Shown: piece by piece, positions 1 to 5,827 of the stretch
Layout of the letters: each line of letters starts with the position of its first letter
How positions within the stretch are numbered: the stretch's first letter is position 1
Assembly: GCA_026988195.1 (NCBI GenBank)
Contig: JALSLS010000439.1
Span: 1-7,216, forward strand
DNA length: 7,216 nt
Direction: 5' to 3'
DNA from: Methylomonas sp.
GTDB taxonomy: Bacteria > Pseudomonadota > Gammaproteobacteria > Methylococcales > Methylomonadaceae
Notes under the pieces: model-generated
What the model saw: only the letters and a program-made list of their open reading frames with translations
What the model was told of the DNA's origin: nothing
Databases searched by the model: none
Program-made: the position numbers and the translations under genes

Positions 1-1
1 T

Positions 2-1894
2 AAGCAGGCGTATAGCCTATTGCTAACGCTTGCAGGGAAGCCTAGTATTGAGGCGCAGTATCAACTAGCAACACTTTATAGGTCGGGCTTGGGTGTTGAT
101 AAAGATTTAAAACTGGCTTTTGAATGGATGCAAAAAGCAGCTAACCAAGGGCATATTAAGGCTCAGTATAACCTAGCTAAAATGTTTCAGTTGGGGATGG
201 GAGTGAATAGAAATAAGTTGCAATCGTTGCGTTGGTATAAAGCTTCTGCCGAAGCTGGCTATTTAAAATCTCAAGAATATATCAAACAACAGCAACAAGA
301 TATGTTTGTTGGTCTTAAGGGTAAGGATATTCAGGAAACTTTTCTTTGGGCGGTAAAAAATGATTTTTATGAGCAGGCTCAGTCTTTAGTTGATAAGGGT
401 GCGAACATCCACTTGGCTAATAAGTTTGGCCAAAATGCCCTGATGGTTGCGGCAGAATCAGGTTCGATTAACTGTGCAAGATGGTTGCTTAACTTAAAAG
501 TCAATATTAATCACATCAATAAGCACAAGGATAATGCCTTATTTATTGCGATTAGAAATAAACAGTTTGAATTGGCAAAAATGTTGATCAAGGCAGGTAT
601 TGATTTAAAAACTTTAGATGTACTTGATAATACGGCTTTAATGTTAGCGGCAAATGAAGGGACTTTGGAGATGGTTCAAATGCTTGTCAATAAAGACATT
701 GAGCTACAAAAAAAGAACTTATCCCAGCTAAATGCAACGGATATTGCTAAAGCAGGAAAACATAATGAGATTGTGGCTTTGTTGCTTGAAAAAGGGCTTA
801 AAGCGTCTGCAAAAAAGATCAATAATACTTTAATTCCTATGGATAGGTTACAAGATTCGACTTTGCTTAAAGCAAATCAATTGGATGACCCATTTCATGG
901 TTGGCCGCCGCTTATTGTTGCCAGTTGGAGAGAACACCAGGACTCAGTAAAAAGGCTGATTGCAAAAGGTGAGGATCTTGATCAGCGAGATAAAGAGGGG
1001 ATGACCGCTTTGATAAGAGCATCTATTAAAGGTTATGTTGAAATTGCATCAATGTTGATAAAAGCAGGAGCAAAGGTTGATTTAAAGGATGATAAAGGCA
1101 ATACGGCTTTGATGTGGGCGGCACGAAAAGGACATTCGTTAAATTTGCGCCAACTACTCAATAATCAGGCGAATGTTAACTACAAAAATAAGCAAAGTGA
1201 GACGGCTTTATCAATGGCAATTAATAATAAGCAGACGGGTATTGCTAGGCTTTTATTGCATGGTGGTGCAGATTACGATGCTGTAAATAAAGAAAAACAA
1301 AATGCGTTAATGTTGGTTTCTCAGGTAGGTAGTAAAGCTTTACTTGATGAGCTATTAAAGCTTGGCCCAAAGGTTAATGGGCAAGATAAAGCAGGGCGTA
1401 CAGCGCTATGGCACGCTGTAAATAATAAAAAAAAATCGTTTTTAAAACCCCTTATTCATGCAGGGGCAGACTTAGAAATTTATGATTTGCAACGACTTAC
1501 CCCATTGTTGCTTGCCGTTATAAAGGGGGATGCCTCAATGCTTTTGTTGCTGATGGAGCATACTGCATCAACGACCGTGACAACAAAAAATGGTAGCACC
1601 CCTCTTATGTTAGCGGCTGATAAGGGGGTAAAGGAACTGGTAAAAATTTTATTAAAAACAGAGCATATGATTAATAAAAAAAATCAGGATGGCAATACAG
1701 CTTTAATGAATGCTACTCGGCATGGGTATAAGGAAGTAGTTCAGTTACTTTTGGAAAACGGAGCAAACCCTAATATACGTAATAATAATAAAGAAAATGT
1801 GTTTCAGCTGGCAAGGGTTAACCAGTATTCAGAAATTGTAGAGTTACTTGATAGGCACTCACCCAAGAACCAATGGTTACATACCTTTTTTTAG
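2..1894 (+). CDS. Sel1-repeat plus ankyrin-repeat protein, 5'-truncated by the window edge
   Basis: Probable protein-protein interaction scaffold; its partner is unknown. The frame is open back to base 2 (KQAYSLL...), and the TTG at base 20 falls inside a repeat, so the true start lies left of the window. Numbering from base 2 gives 630 visible residues. About two Sel1 (TPR-like) units occupy residues 18-90, with AQYQLATLYRSGLGV and AQYNLAKMFQLGMGV as their cores. After a short linker come roughly 15 ankyrin repeats to residue ~620, recognisable from recurring TALM.AA..G and LL..GA..N patterns such as NTALMWAARKGH. The array is interrupted near residues 270-300 by a non-repeat insert (around NNTLIPMDRLQDSTLL). 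It ends with a short WLHTFF tail. No membrane segment is visible; a signal peptide cannot be judged because the N-terminus is missing. A run of nine A occurs at 1427-1435 without breaking the frame. It is separated from the next gene by 455 nt and is probably an independent transcription unit. Confidence 0.9.
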   Translation, partial: KQAYSLLLTLAGKPSIEAQYQLATLYRSGLGVDKDLKLAFEWMQKAANQGHIKAQYNLAKMFQLGMGVNRNKLQSLRWYKASAEAGYLKSQEYIKQQQQDMFVGLKGKDIQETFLWAVKNDFYEQAQSLVDKGANIHLANKFGQNALMVAAESGSINCARWLLNLKVNINHINKHKDNALFIAIRNKQFELAKMLIKAGIDLKTLDVLDNTALMLAANEGTLEMVQMLVNKDIELQKKNLSQLNATDIAKAGKHNEIVALLLEKGLKASAKKINNTLIPMDRLQDSTLLKANQLDDPFHGWPPLIVASWREHQDSVKRLIAKGEDLDQRDKEGMTALIRASIKGYVEIASMLIKAGAKVDLKDDKGNTALMWAARKGHSLNLRQLLNNQANVNYKNKQSETALSMAINNKQTGIARLLLHGGADYDAVNKEKQNALMLVSQVGSKALLDELLKLGPKVNGQDKAGRTALWHAVNNKKKSFLKPLIHAGADLEIYDLQRLTPLLLAVIKGDASMLLLLMEHTASTTVTTKNGSTPLMLAADKGVKELVKILLKTEHMINKKNQDGNTALMNATRHGYKEVVQLLLENGANPNIRNNNKENVFQLARVNQYSEIVELLDRHSPKNQWLHTFF

Positions 1895-2087
1895 ATTTGG
1901 CACTCTGTATAAATAGGGATGAGATAACAGGGTGTAAGTCAAGTTAGGTGATGTGGAAATATATGTGTTGTATGCCCTATTAATATGCTTTTATTGTGTC
2001 AAATAACCTATTTTTGCGTATTGTGTAGATAGCTTTTTTGGTTGTTTTAAGAGTGCTAGTTTGATAGTCGCATAGTTTTTAGCTTAA

Positions 2088-2103
2088 TGGCACAATAGTT
2101 GCC
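2088..2103 (+). promoter_or_regulatory. sigma-54 (RpoN) -24/-12 promoter
   Basis: TGGCAC (2088-2093), the 5-nt spacer AATAG and TTGC (2099-2102) match the RpoN consensus TGGCAC-N5-TTGC. The invariant GG (2089-2090) and GC (2101-2102) are exactly 10 nt apart. Transcription would start near 2114 and read into the sorting-signal gene at 2350, leaving a leader of about 235 nt. RpoN control of PEP-CTERM genes through PrsK/PrsR is established in floc-forming bacteria, so the location makes biological sense. No activator gene is in the window. Confidence 0.6.
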
Positions 2104-2339
2104 TTGCATGTGTGGGTGGTTGCAGTATTTTGTAACCATGCTTTACTTCTTGTCTGTTTTTTAAGGGATGAAAAAGAAAACCTAGAATAAGTAGATATTT
2201 TTTCGCCTTCCCTAATGATCTTTAAATTTGGTTTTATAAGTTCACTATTTTGATGGTGTGGTAAGGCAGGTAAAGAATTTGTTAGGGCAATTACTTTAAA
2301 GTAAGGCCTGGCACTATATTAAAAATGTGTAATAACTAT

Positions 2340-2344
2340 GGAGA
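2340..2344 (+). promoter_or_regulatory. Ribosome binding site that sets the start at 2350
   Basis: GGAGA lies 5-6 nt before the ATG at 2350. It overlaps the alternative in-frame ATG at 2338, which has no comparable Shine-Dalgarno sequence. This favours 2350, from which the protein begins MKLKNK with a standard signal-peptide n-region. Confidence 0.7.
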
Positions 2345-2349
2345 CAAAA

Positions 2350-3111
2350 ATGAAATTAAAAAATAAGGCAGCTTTAGTTGCCAGTGTGTTTATTGCTGGA
2401 ATAGCAACGGCTTCAGCTTCAGTTGACCATGTAAGCCCTGGTTTATTAAATGATTTTGAAAGTGGAAATAATGGCGGCTGGACAACGGGTGATGTATCAG
2501 CTGAAGAGGGTTTGTTACCTCAGGTTGTATCAATGAATGGCAATAAGTATTTACAAGTTGAATCATTTGCAAATGACCATGGTAAAAAAAGTGGCGCAAA
2601 TAGACGAATGGCTTTTTTTAATAAAACGTCATGGCAGGGAGATTATAGTGAAATTGCTTCAATAAAAGGTGATGTCAAAGCGACTTCGAGTGAAGAGAGT
2701 CAGATATTTTTACGCTTGAATTTCCATGGTCAAGATAACAAGTTTTATTCAAGTAAAGATGCCTTTGTTTTTGATACAGATGGCTTGTGGAATTCCTTTG
2801 AATTTACTTTGGAAGCTGATAGCTTTTTTGTAGCGGCGGATAGGGCTGGTGAAGATGGAGCAGATTTTCACGCTGTAGGTGAAGCAGATTTTGCACAAGC
2901 TATTTCAGAGATTCATGAGTTCAAGTTTGTATCAAATGAAGATTACCCTCAGTGGGCGAGTGTTGATTCTATTAGGGCTACGCTGGGTATTGATAATATA
3001 GCTGTTACAGCGGCTGTTTCAGCAGTTCCTGTACCAGGAGCAGTTTGGCTAATGGCTTCAGGTCTATTAGGTCTTGGTGGTCTTTCATCAAGAAAATCAC
3101 GTAAAGCTTAG
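2350..3111 (+). CDS. VPLPA/PEP-CTERM-type secreted protein, jelly-roll-like (paralogue A)
   Basis: A 253-residue exported protein of unknown ligand. Residues 1-24 are a Sec signal peptide (MKLKNK, hydrophobic core, probable cleavage after ATASA). The body carries DFESGNNGGW at 35-44, WQGDYSEI at 95-102 and a final strand SIRATLGIDNI at 207-217. This layout resembles beta-sandwich carbohydrate-binding or galactose-binding-like domains, but that fold is inferred. The C-terminus has the sorting signal VPVPGAVWLM (226-235), a hydrophobic helix and the basic tail RKSRK, the three-part design recognised by exosortases. It has valine where classic PEP-CTERM has glutamate, which fits the VPLPA-CTERM class. 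It is a paralogue of the genes at 4538 and 5828, closest by eye to the latter. It is likely transcribed from the sigma-54 site at 2088. An upstream ATG at 2338 is possible but has a poorer ribosome site. Confidence 0.88.
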   Translation: MKLKNKAALVASVFIAGIATASASVDHVSPGLLNDFESGNNGGWTTGDVSAEEGLLPQVVSMNGNKYLQVESFANDHGKKSGANRRMAFFNKTSWQGDYSEIASIKGDVKATSSEESQIFLRLNFHGQDNKFYSSKDAFVFDTDGLWNSFEFTLEADSFFVAADRAGEDGADFHAVGEADFAQAISEIHEFKFVSNEDYPQWASVDSIRATLGIDNIAVTAAVSAVPVPGAVWLMASGLLGLGGLSSRKSRKA

Positions 3112-3121
3112 GTTTTACGAC

Positions 3122-3173
3122 ATTTATTTTTGCCAGTGTCATCAATTTTAAATGACGACTGGTAAAAATAAAT
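3122..3173 (+). repeat. Long intergenic hairpin, 21-bp stem
   Basis: The stem pairs 3122-3142 with 3152-3173 around a 9-nt loop, with one bulged G (3157) and one G-T pair. A and T tracts lie inside the stem base rather than after it, so this is not a standard intrinsic terminator on either strand. Coming 11 nt after the stop of the preceding gene, it may stabilise the mRNA 3' end or attenuate read-through into the HAF gene. Confidence 0.6.
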
Positions 3174-3202
3174 ATTAAAGTTAACTATTAACTTTAATAT
3201 TT
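3170..3202. repeat. Perfect 15-bp palindrome with 3-nt loop
   Basis: AAATATTAAAGTTAA (3170-3184), loop CTA, then its exact reverse complement (3188-3202). It shares bases 3170-3173 with the base of the preceding hairpin, so the two cannot both form completely. As DNA it could be an operator for the HAF gene; as RNA it could be part of a switch or processing site. The sequence does not decide between these. Confidence 0.6.
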
Positions 3203-3285
3203 GTTTCTAGATTACTACATGTTTTACGTGTCATAGCAGGTAAAACAGAAGGGGTGTGGTTATCATGGATATTTTTTTTATTAAT

Positions 3286-3289
3286 GGGA
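3286..3289 (+). promoter_or_regulatory. Ribosome binding site that sets the start at 3296
   Basis: GGGA lies 6 nt before the ATG at 3296. Longer in-frame starts exist (GTG 3254, ATG 3284), but they would place extra residues (MWLSWIFFLL...) before the clean signal peptide MKIKHTLIAAAVL. The site is moderate rather than strong. Confidence 0.5.
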
Positions 3290-3295
3290 AAATTT

Positions 3296-4507
3296 ATGAA
3301 AATTAAACACACACTTATTGCTGCGGCGGTTTTGTCGTCAGCAAGTTTTAGTGCATTTGCTGCGGTGGAATATAGTATTACTGACCTTGGTACTATTTAT
3401 AACGGAGATCGTTCAATTGCCTATGGAATTAGTGAAAACGGGCTTATTGTTGGTAACTCTCGAGGCCGTGTTCCTACAGGCGCAGGTTCAGATGCACGTA
3501 GTTCTACTTTAGGTGCTCGATTTTACAATGATGCGACAAAATACGTTGCTAATATCGGTGGGCTTGGTTATTCAGGTGGTCACGGAAGTACTGTTGCAAA
3601 CTCTGTTAATAATAATGGTTTGGCTGCGGGTTATTCACCTGTGTTTGATTTGTCTGGTTCAAGAAAGTATCAGGCATTTGTACACCACAATAAGACAGGG
3701 TATATGCAAAATATTGGCACCTTGGGGAATGGTGCAGAATCTCGTGCAAATGGGATTAATAATCATGGACAAGTTGTAGGTTGGTCTAATACAAAGGCAG
3801 ACGGTTCTGATAATGTGGCATTTATTTATGACGCTTCAACTAACGTAATGTCAGAAATTCAAGGCCTTACTTTAGGAGGGTCACGTTCTTTTGCTTTTGA
3901 TATCAACGATAAGGGAAATATTGTCGGTACAGCAACAACTGCAAATGGGTCGGCAAATGCTTTTTTGTATAATTCAACCGATCAAAGTACTACAAATTTA
4001 GGATCTTTAGATAATTCAGGTTTTTCAGAAGCAAGAGCTATTAATGAAGATGGTGATGTTGTAGGCTTTTCTCTAGATAGTAATAACCTTTATACTGCAT
4101 TTTTCTATGATTCTGGAAGCCAGAGCATGCAAAGTTTAGGCAGTATGGGTGGTGATTCAACAGCTTATGATGTTAATGCAAGTAATGTTGTTGTCGGTCA
4201 GGCAAGGGATGCCAATAATGTTAGGCATGCTTTTGTTGCTAAAAATGGACAAATGCAAGACCTCTACTCACTTTTATCTCCAGCAGACCAAGCGATGTGG
4301 AAAGACTTGAGTGGCGCTTTTGGTATTAATGATGATGGCAAAATTGTTGGTTATGGTAATTTTTGGACAGATAAAGATAATGGTAGAAGTCAGCGAATGG
4401 CTTTTTCATTAACGACTGTTCCTGTACCTGCTGCTATTTTCTTTATGGGGCCTGCATTAGGTTTGCTGGGTTTTATGGGTAAAAAACGTTCACAAACAGT
4501 TGCATAA
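3296..4507 (+). CDS. HAF-repeat secreted protein with VPLPA-type sorting signal
   Basis: A 403-residue exported protein. Residues 1-22 form a signal peptide (MKIKHTLIAAAVL, likely cleaved after AFA). The mature part consists of units matching the HAF extracellular repeat family: an aromatic strand (QAFVHH, VAFIYD, AFLYN, AFFYD, HAFVAK), an LG.LG turn, then a G/D-IN..G.(I/V)VG core. Cores are at residues 41-55, 100-114, 151-164, 200-211, 247-259, 290-303 and 341-354: seven units about 43-59 residues apart, the size and number expected of a seven-bladed beta-propeller (inference). The sorting signal is VPVPAAIFFM (375-384), with F in place of the usual W, then a helix and KKR. The downstream gene starts 30 nt after the stop, so the two are probably co-transcribed. 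No biochemical role is known for HAF repeats; surface binding or matrix attachment is plausible. The start at 3296 is chosen over 3254 because it gives a normal signal peptide. Confidence 0.88.
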   Translation: MKIKHTLIAAAVLSSASFSAFAAVEYSITDLGTIYNGDRSIAYGISENGLIVGNSRGRVPTGAGSDARSSTLGARFYNDATKYVANIGGLGYSGGHGSTVANSVNNNGLAAGYSPVFDLSGSRKYQAFVHHNKTGYMQNIGTLGNGAESRANGINNHGQVVGWSNTKADGSDNVAFIYDASTNVMSEIQGLTLGGSRSFAFDINDKGNIVGTATTANGSANAFLYNSTDQSTTNLGSLDNSGFSEARAINEDGDVVGFSLDSNNLYTAFFYDSGSQSMQSLGSMGGDSTAYDVNASNVVVGQARDANNVRHAFVAKNGQMQDLYSLLSPADQAMWKDLSGAFGINDDGKIVGYGNFWTDKDNGRSQRMAFSLTTVPVPAAIFFMGPALGLLGFMGKKRSQTVA

Positions 4508-4526
4508 TAGCAATAGACATAAATTT

Positions 4527-4532
4527 AGGAGA
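4527..4532 (+). promoter_or_regulatory. Strong ribosome binding site for the gene at 4538
   Basis: AGGAGA 5 nt before the ATG is the best Shine-Dalgarno sequence in the window. It sits in a 30-nt gap after the HAF gene that leaves little room for a promoter, which supports co-transcription of the pair. Confidence 0.7.
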
Positions 4533-4537
4533 AAAAA

Positions 4538-5296
4538 ATGAATAGAATTTTAATGTTCTTAGCTATTACTATGACTAGTTTTAACGCTAATGCTGTAATT
4601 GTTGGCCCAAGTACTGATTTTGAAGATGGTACTGTTTCAGGGTGGCATATTGGTCCACGGGGTGATGGTGCTGTTCAAGTTGGTGTCGGATCTGAAGGTG
4701 ATAATACTTACCTGAGATACACTTCAACAGGGATAGGGCAGGACAGTCGTGTAGCATTAATGGCTGGGACTGATTACCGTGGTAATTTAAGCCAGCTAGG
4801 GGTGAATTCAGTTGTTACTCGTATGAGAAATGATGGGCCTGTTGATTTGAGAATGCATGTTGCTTTTGGTAATTCTTTGGCTGGTTTGCGTACTCGTTAT
4901 GCAACTGAAGGTGTTGATCTTGTCGCTGATGGTCAGTGGTATGATGTGACTTTTTCTTTAACAGAAAATCTGCACATGGTTTCAAGTGGAGGTCATGGAA
5001 AGTCATCAGCTAAATTTTCAGCTGAGGAAGTATTAGCTAATATCGTGAACCTAAGATTTACTCATGGTGTATTTGGTGAAACTTACCTTGAAAGGCGCGG
5101 CCCGTTTGAAGGCTACAATGCGGGAGAAGAGGTAGAAGCTGATCTTCATATTGATGATATTCAGCTGTCTACATTAGTTTCTTCTTCGGGTGCTTCTATG
5201 GCGATGGCAATGGCTCCAGTTCCAGTTCCTGCGGCTGTCTGGTTGTTTGCATCAGCAATTGGTGGTTTAGCAGTATCTAGAAAACGTTCAATATAG
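4538..5296 (+). CDS. VPLPA-CTERM-type secreted protein, jelly-roll-like (paralogue C)
   Basis: A 252-residue exported protein. The signal peptide is residues 1-19 (MNRILMFLAITMTSFNANA, likely cleavage before VIVGP). The mature protein has DFEDGTVSGW at 27-36, YRGNLSQL at 80-87 (matching WQGDYSEI and WTGDFSQI of its paralogues), a DGQWYDVTFSL strand near 131-141, and the closing strand LHIDDIQL at 203-210. After a short Met/Ala-rich linker (ASMAMAMAP) comes the sorting signal VPVPAAVWLF (228-237), a helix and the basic tail SRKRSI, the most canonical signal of the four. It is the most divergent of the three paralogues in its body, with a GGHGKSS segment and a longer ERRGPFEGYNAGEEVE loop before the last strand. 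It lies 30 nt after the HAF gene and is followed by an intrinsic terminator, so these two genes likely form one transcription unit. A beta-sandwich sugar-binding role is inferred only from the motif layout. Confidence 0.88.
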   Translation: MNRILMFLAITMTSFNANAVIVGPSTDFEDGTVSGWHIGPRGDGAVQVGVGSEGDNTYLRYTSTGIGQDSRVALMAGTDYRGNLSQLGVNSVVTRMRNDGPVDLRMHVAFGNSLAGLRTRYATEGVDLVADGQWYDVTFSLTENLHMVSSGGHGKSSAKFSAEEVLANIVNLRFTHGVFGETYLERRGPFEGYNAGEEVEADLHIDDIQLSTLVSSSGASMAMAMAPVPVPAAVWLFASAIGGLAVSRKRSI

Positions 5297-5318
5297 CGTT
5301 TTCTTTTTAGCTGATTTA

Positions 5319-5356
5319 AAGCTATTTGGTGAGATTAAAGCTACATCAAATAGCTT
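5319..5356 (+). repeat. 12-bp stem-loop after the gene at 4538
   Basis: AAGCTATTTGGT (5319-5330) pairs with ATCAAATAGCTT (5345-5356) through one G-T pair and a 14-nt loop. There is no T-tract, so it is probably a 3'-end stabilising structure ahead of the terminator at 5367 rather than a terminator. Confidence 0.5.
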
Positions 5357-5366
5357 CTAGAAGTGT

Positions 5367-5402
5367 AAAAAAACAGTAGTCTGTATAGTTGCTGTTTTTT
5401 TT
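5367..5402 (+). terminator. Rho-independent terminator, probably bidirectional
   Basis: Seven A residues and CAG (5367-5376) pair with CTG and eight T residues (5392-5402 region), extended inward by G-T pairs, and end in a T-tract. It lies about 70 nt after the stop of the gene at 4538 and closes the HAF-paralogue C transcription unit. The A-tract on the 5' side means it could also work on the other strand. Confidence 0.7.
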
Positions 5403-5484
5403 AATGATTGAGGTATTAGGGTTTGCTAGTTTTTTAAGTGGAATGAAACAGCTTTTGTTTCAATTTTGATGTTGAAAAAGCAGG

Positions 5485-5500
5485 TGGCAATATCACAGCT
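5485..5500 (+). promoter_or_regulatory. Weak sigma-54-like promoter candidate
   Basis: TGGCAA at 5485-5490 gives a good -24 element, and a GC at 5498-5499 lies exactly 10 nt after the GG (5486-5487). The -12 element reads CAGCT rather than TTGCT, so only GC and the last base match. If real, it would drive the gene at 5828 through a leader that contains the whole foldback. Confidence 0.25.
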
Positions 5501-5551
5501 TGCCCATTTTTTGTACTTTGTAACGACAAAGTCTAAAGATACATAGACTTG

Positions 5552-5719
5552 AATATACTTCGCGCGGTCACGGTTGCGGAATTTATAAGCTGCTGATCTT
5601 TGTCGATAGCAATGTGCTGAAACAGGCGCATAGCAAGCTACGCAACTGTTTCAGCACCGCAGCTATTGGCAAAAACTCAGCGGTTAGAAATCCGCAGTCG
5701 TGACCGCGCGAAGTATATT
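5552..5719. repeat. 168-nt foldback inverted repeat, MITE-like
   Basis: Two 74-nt arms (5552-5625 and 5646-5719) are reverse complements around a 20-nt centre. The outer 21 bp (AATATACTTCGCGCGGTCAC plus G) and the inner 12 bp (GTGCTGAAACAG, 5614-5625, with 5646-5657) pair perfectly; the middle pairs imperfectly. The centre itself contains TAGCAAGCTA. It is visibly richer in GC than its surroundings. TTGAA occurs at both ends (5549-5553 and 5721-5725) and could be a short target duplication, though the copies do not sit symmetrically. There is no transposase ORF. It is most likely a non-autonomous palindromic element; a transcribed long hairpin in the leader of the next gene is the alternative. 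Confidence 0.75.
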
Positions 5720-5754
5720 ATTGAACTCCCTCTTTCATAGGCTGTTTTTCAATG

Positions 5755-5777
5755 ATCTATTAGTAAAAATAATAGAT
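5755..5777. promoter_or_regulatory. Operator-like inverted repeat upstream of the gene at 5828
   Basis: ATCTATTA (5755-5762) and TAATAGAT (5770-5777) are perfect reverse complements separated by 7 nt and end 50 nt before the ATG. The spacing suits a dimeric regulator, but the sequence is low in complexity and no family is recognised. Confidence 0.3.
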
Positions 5778-5827
5778 GGAAATATTAGCTATAAAACTTA
5801 GATTAAAATTATAACGAGAGCGTTGAA

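Larger units (their letters stand above)
1895..2349. other. 455-nt gene-free control region
   Basis: No ORF with coding character is seen on either strand; the longest ATG-started stretches are only about ten codons. The region holds the sigma-54 promoter listed separately, two direct copies of TATTGTGT (1992-1999 and 2019-2026), and a weak hairpin just after the ankyrin gene (CACTCTGT 1901-1908 with ACAGGGTG 1927-1934, one G-T pair). That hairpin has no T-tract, so it is not a convincing terminator. The part from about 2114 to 2349 would be a leader of roughly 235 nt for the next gene. I recognise no riboswitch in it. Confidence 0.6.
5297..5827. other. 531-nt gene-free region rich in inverted repeats
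   Basis: No coding ORF is supported here; the small ORF on the opposite strand at 5809-6081 is an overlap shadow of the following gene. In order the region holds a 12-bp hairpin, an intrinsic terminator (5367-5402), a small hairpin TGAAACA/TGTTTCA (5444-5462), a weak sigma-54-like site (5485-5500), a hairpin AAGTCTA/TAGACTT (5529-5550), the 168-nt foldback (5552-5719) and a short operator-like palindrome (5755-5777). Confidence 0.6.

Noticed and set aside
2315..2320. TATATT as a sigma-70 -10 box for the gene at 2350
   Set aside because: No reasonable -35 hexamer is found at 16-18 nt upstream; the sigma-54 site further upstream is much better supported.
2390..2599. Opposite-strand ORF of 69 codons inside the gene at 2350
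   Set aside because: It lies wholly within a well-supported gene, has a low-complexity composition and no ribosome site; it is a shadow.
2265..3244. Shared 9-mer GCAGGTAAA upstream of two sorting-signal genes (2266-2274 and 3236-3244)
   Set aside because: One shared 9-mer between two ~200-nt regions of biased composition is not far from chance, and distances to the starts differ (84 and 60 nt).
3318..3779. Two alternate-frame ORFs (3318-3512 and 3513-3779) inside the HAF gene
   Set aside because: The HAF frame carries clear repeats throughout; these frames show only Leu/Val-rich shadow translations.
4815..5006. Opposite-strand ORF of 63 codons inside the gene at 4538
   Set aside because: It is enclosed in a real gene, rich in His/Gln/Lys and without any recognisable motif.
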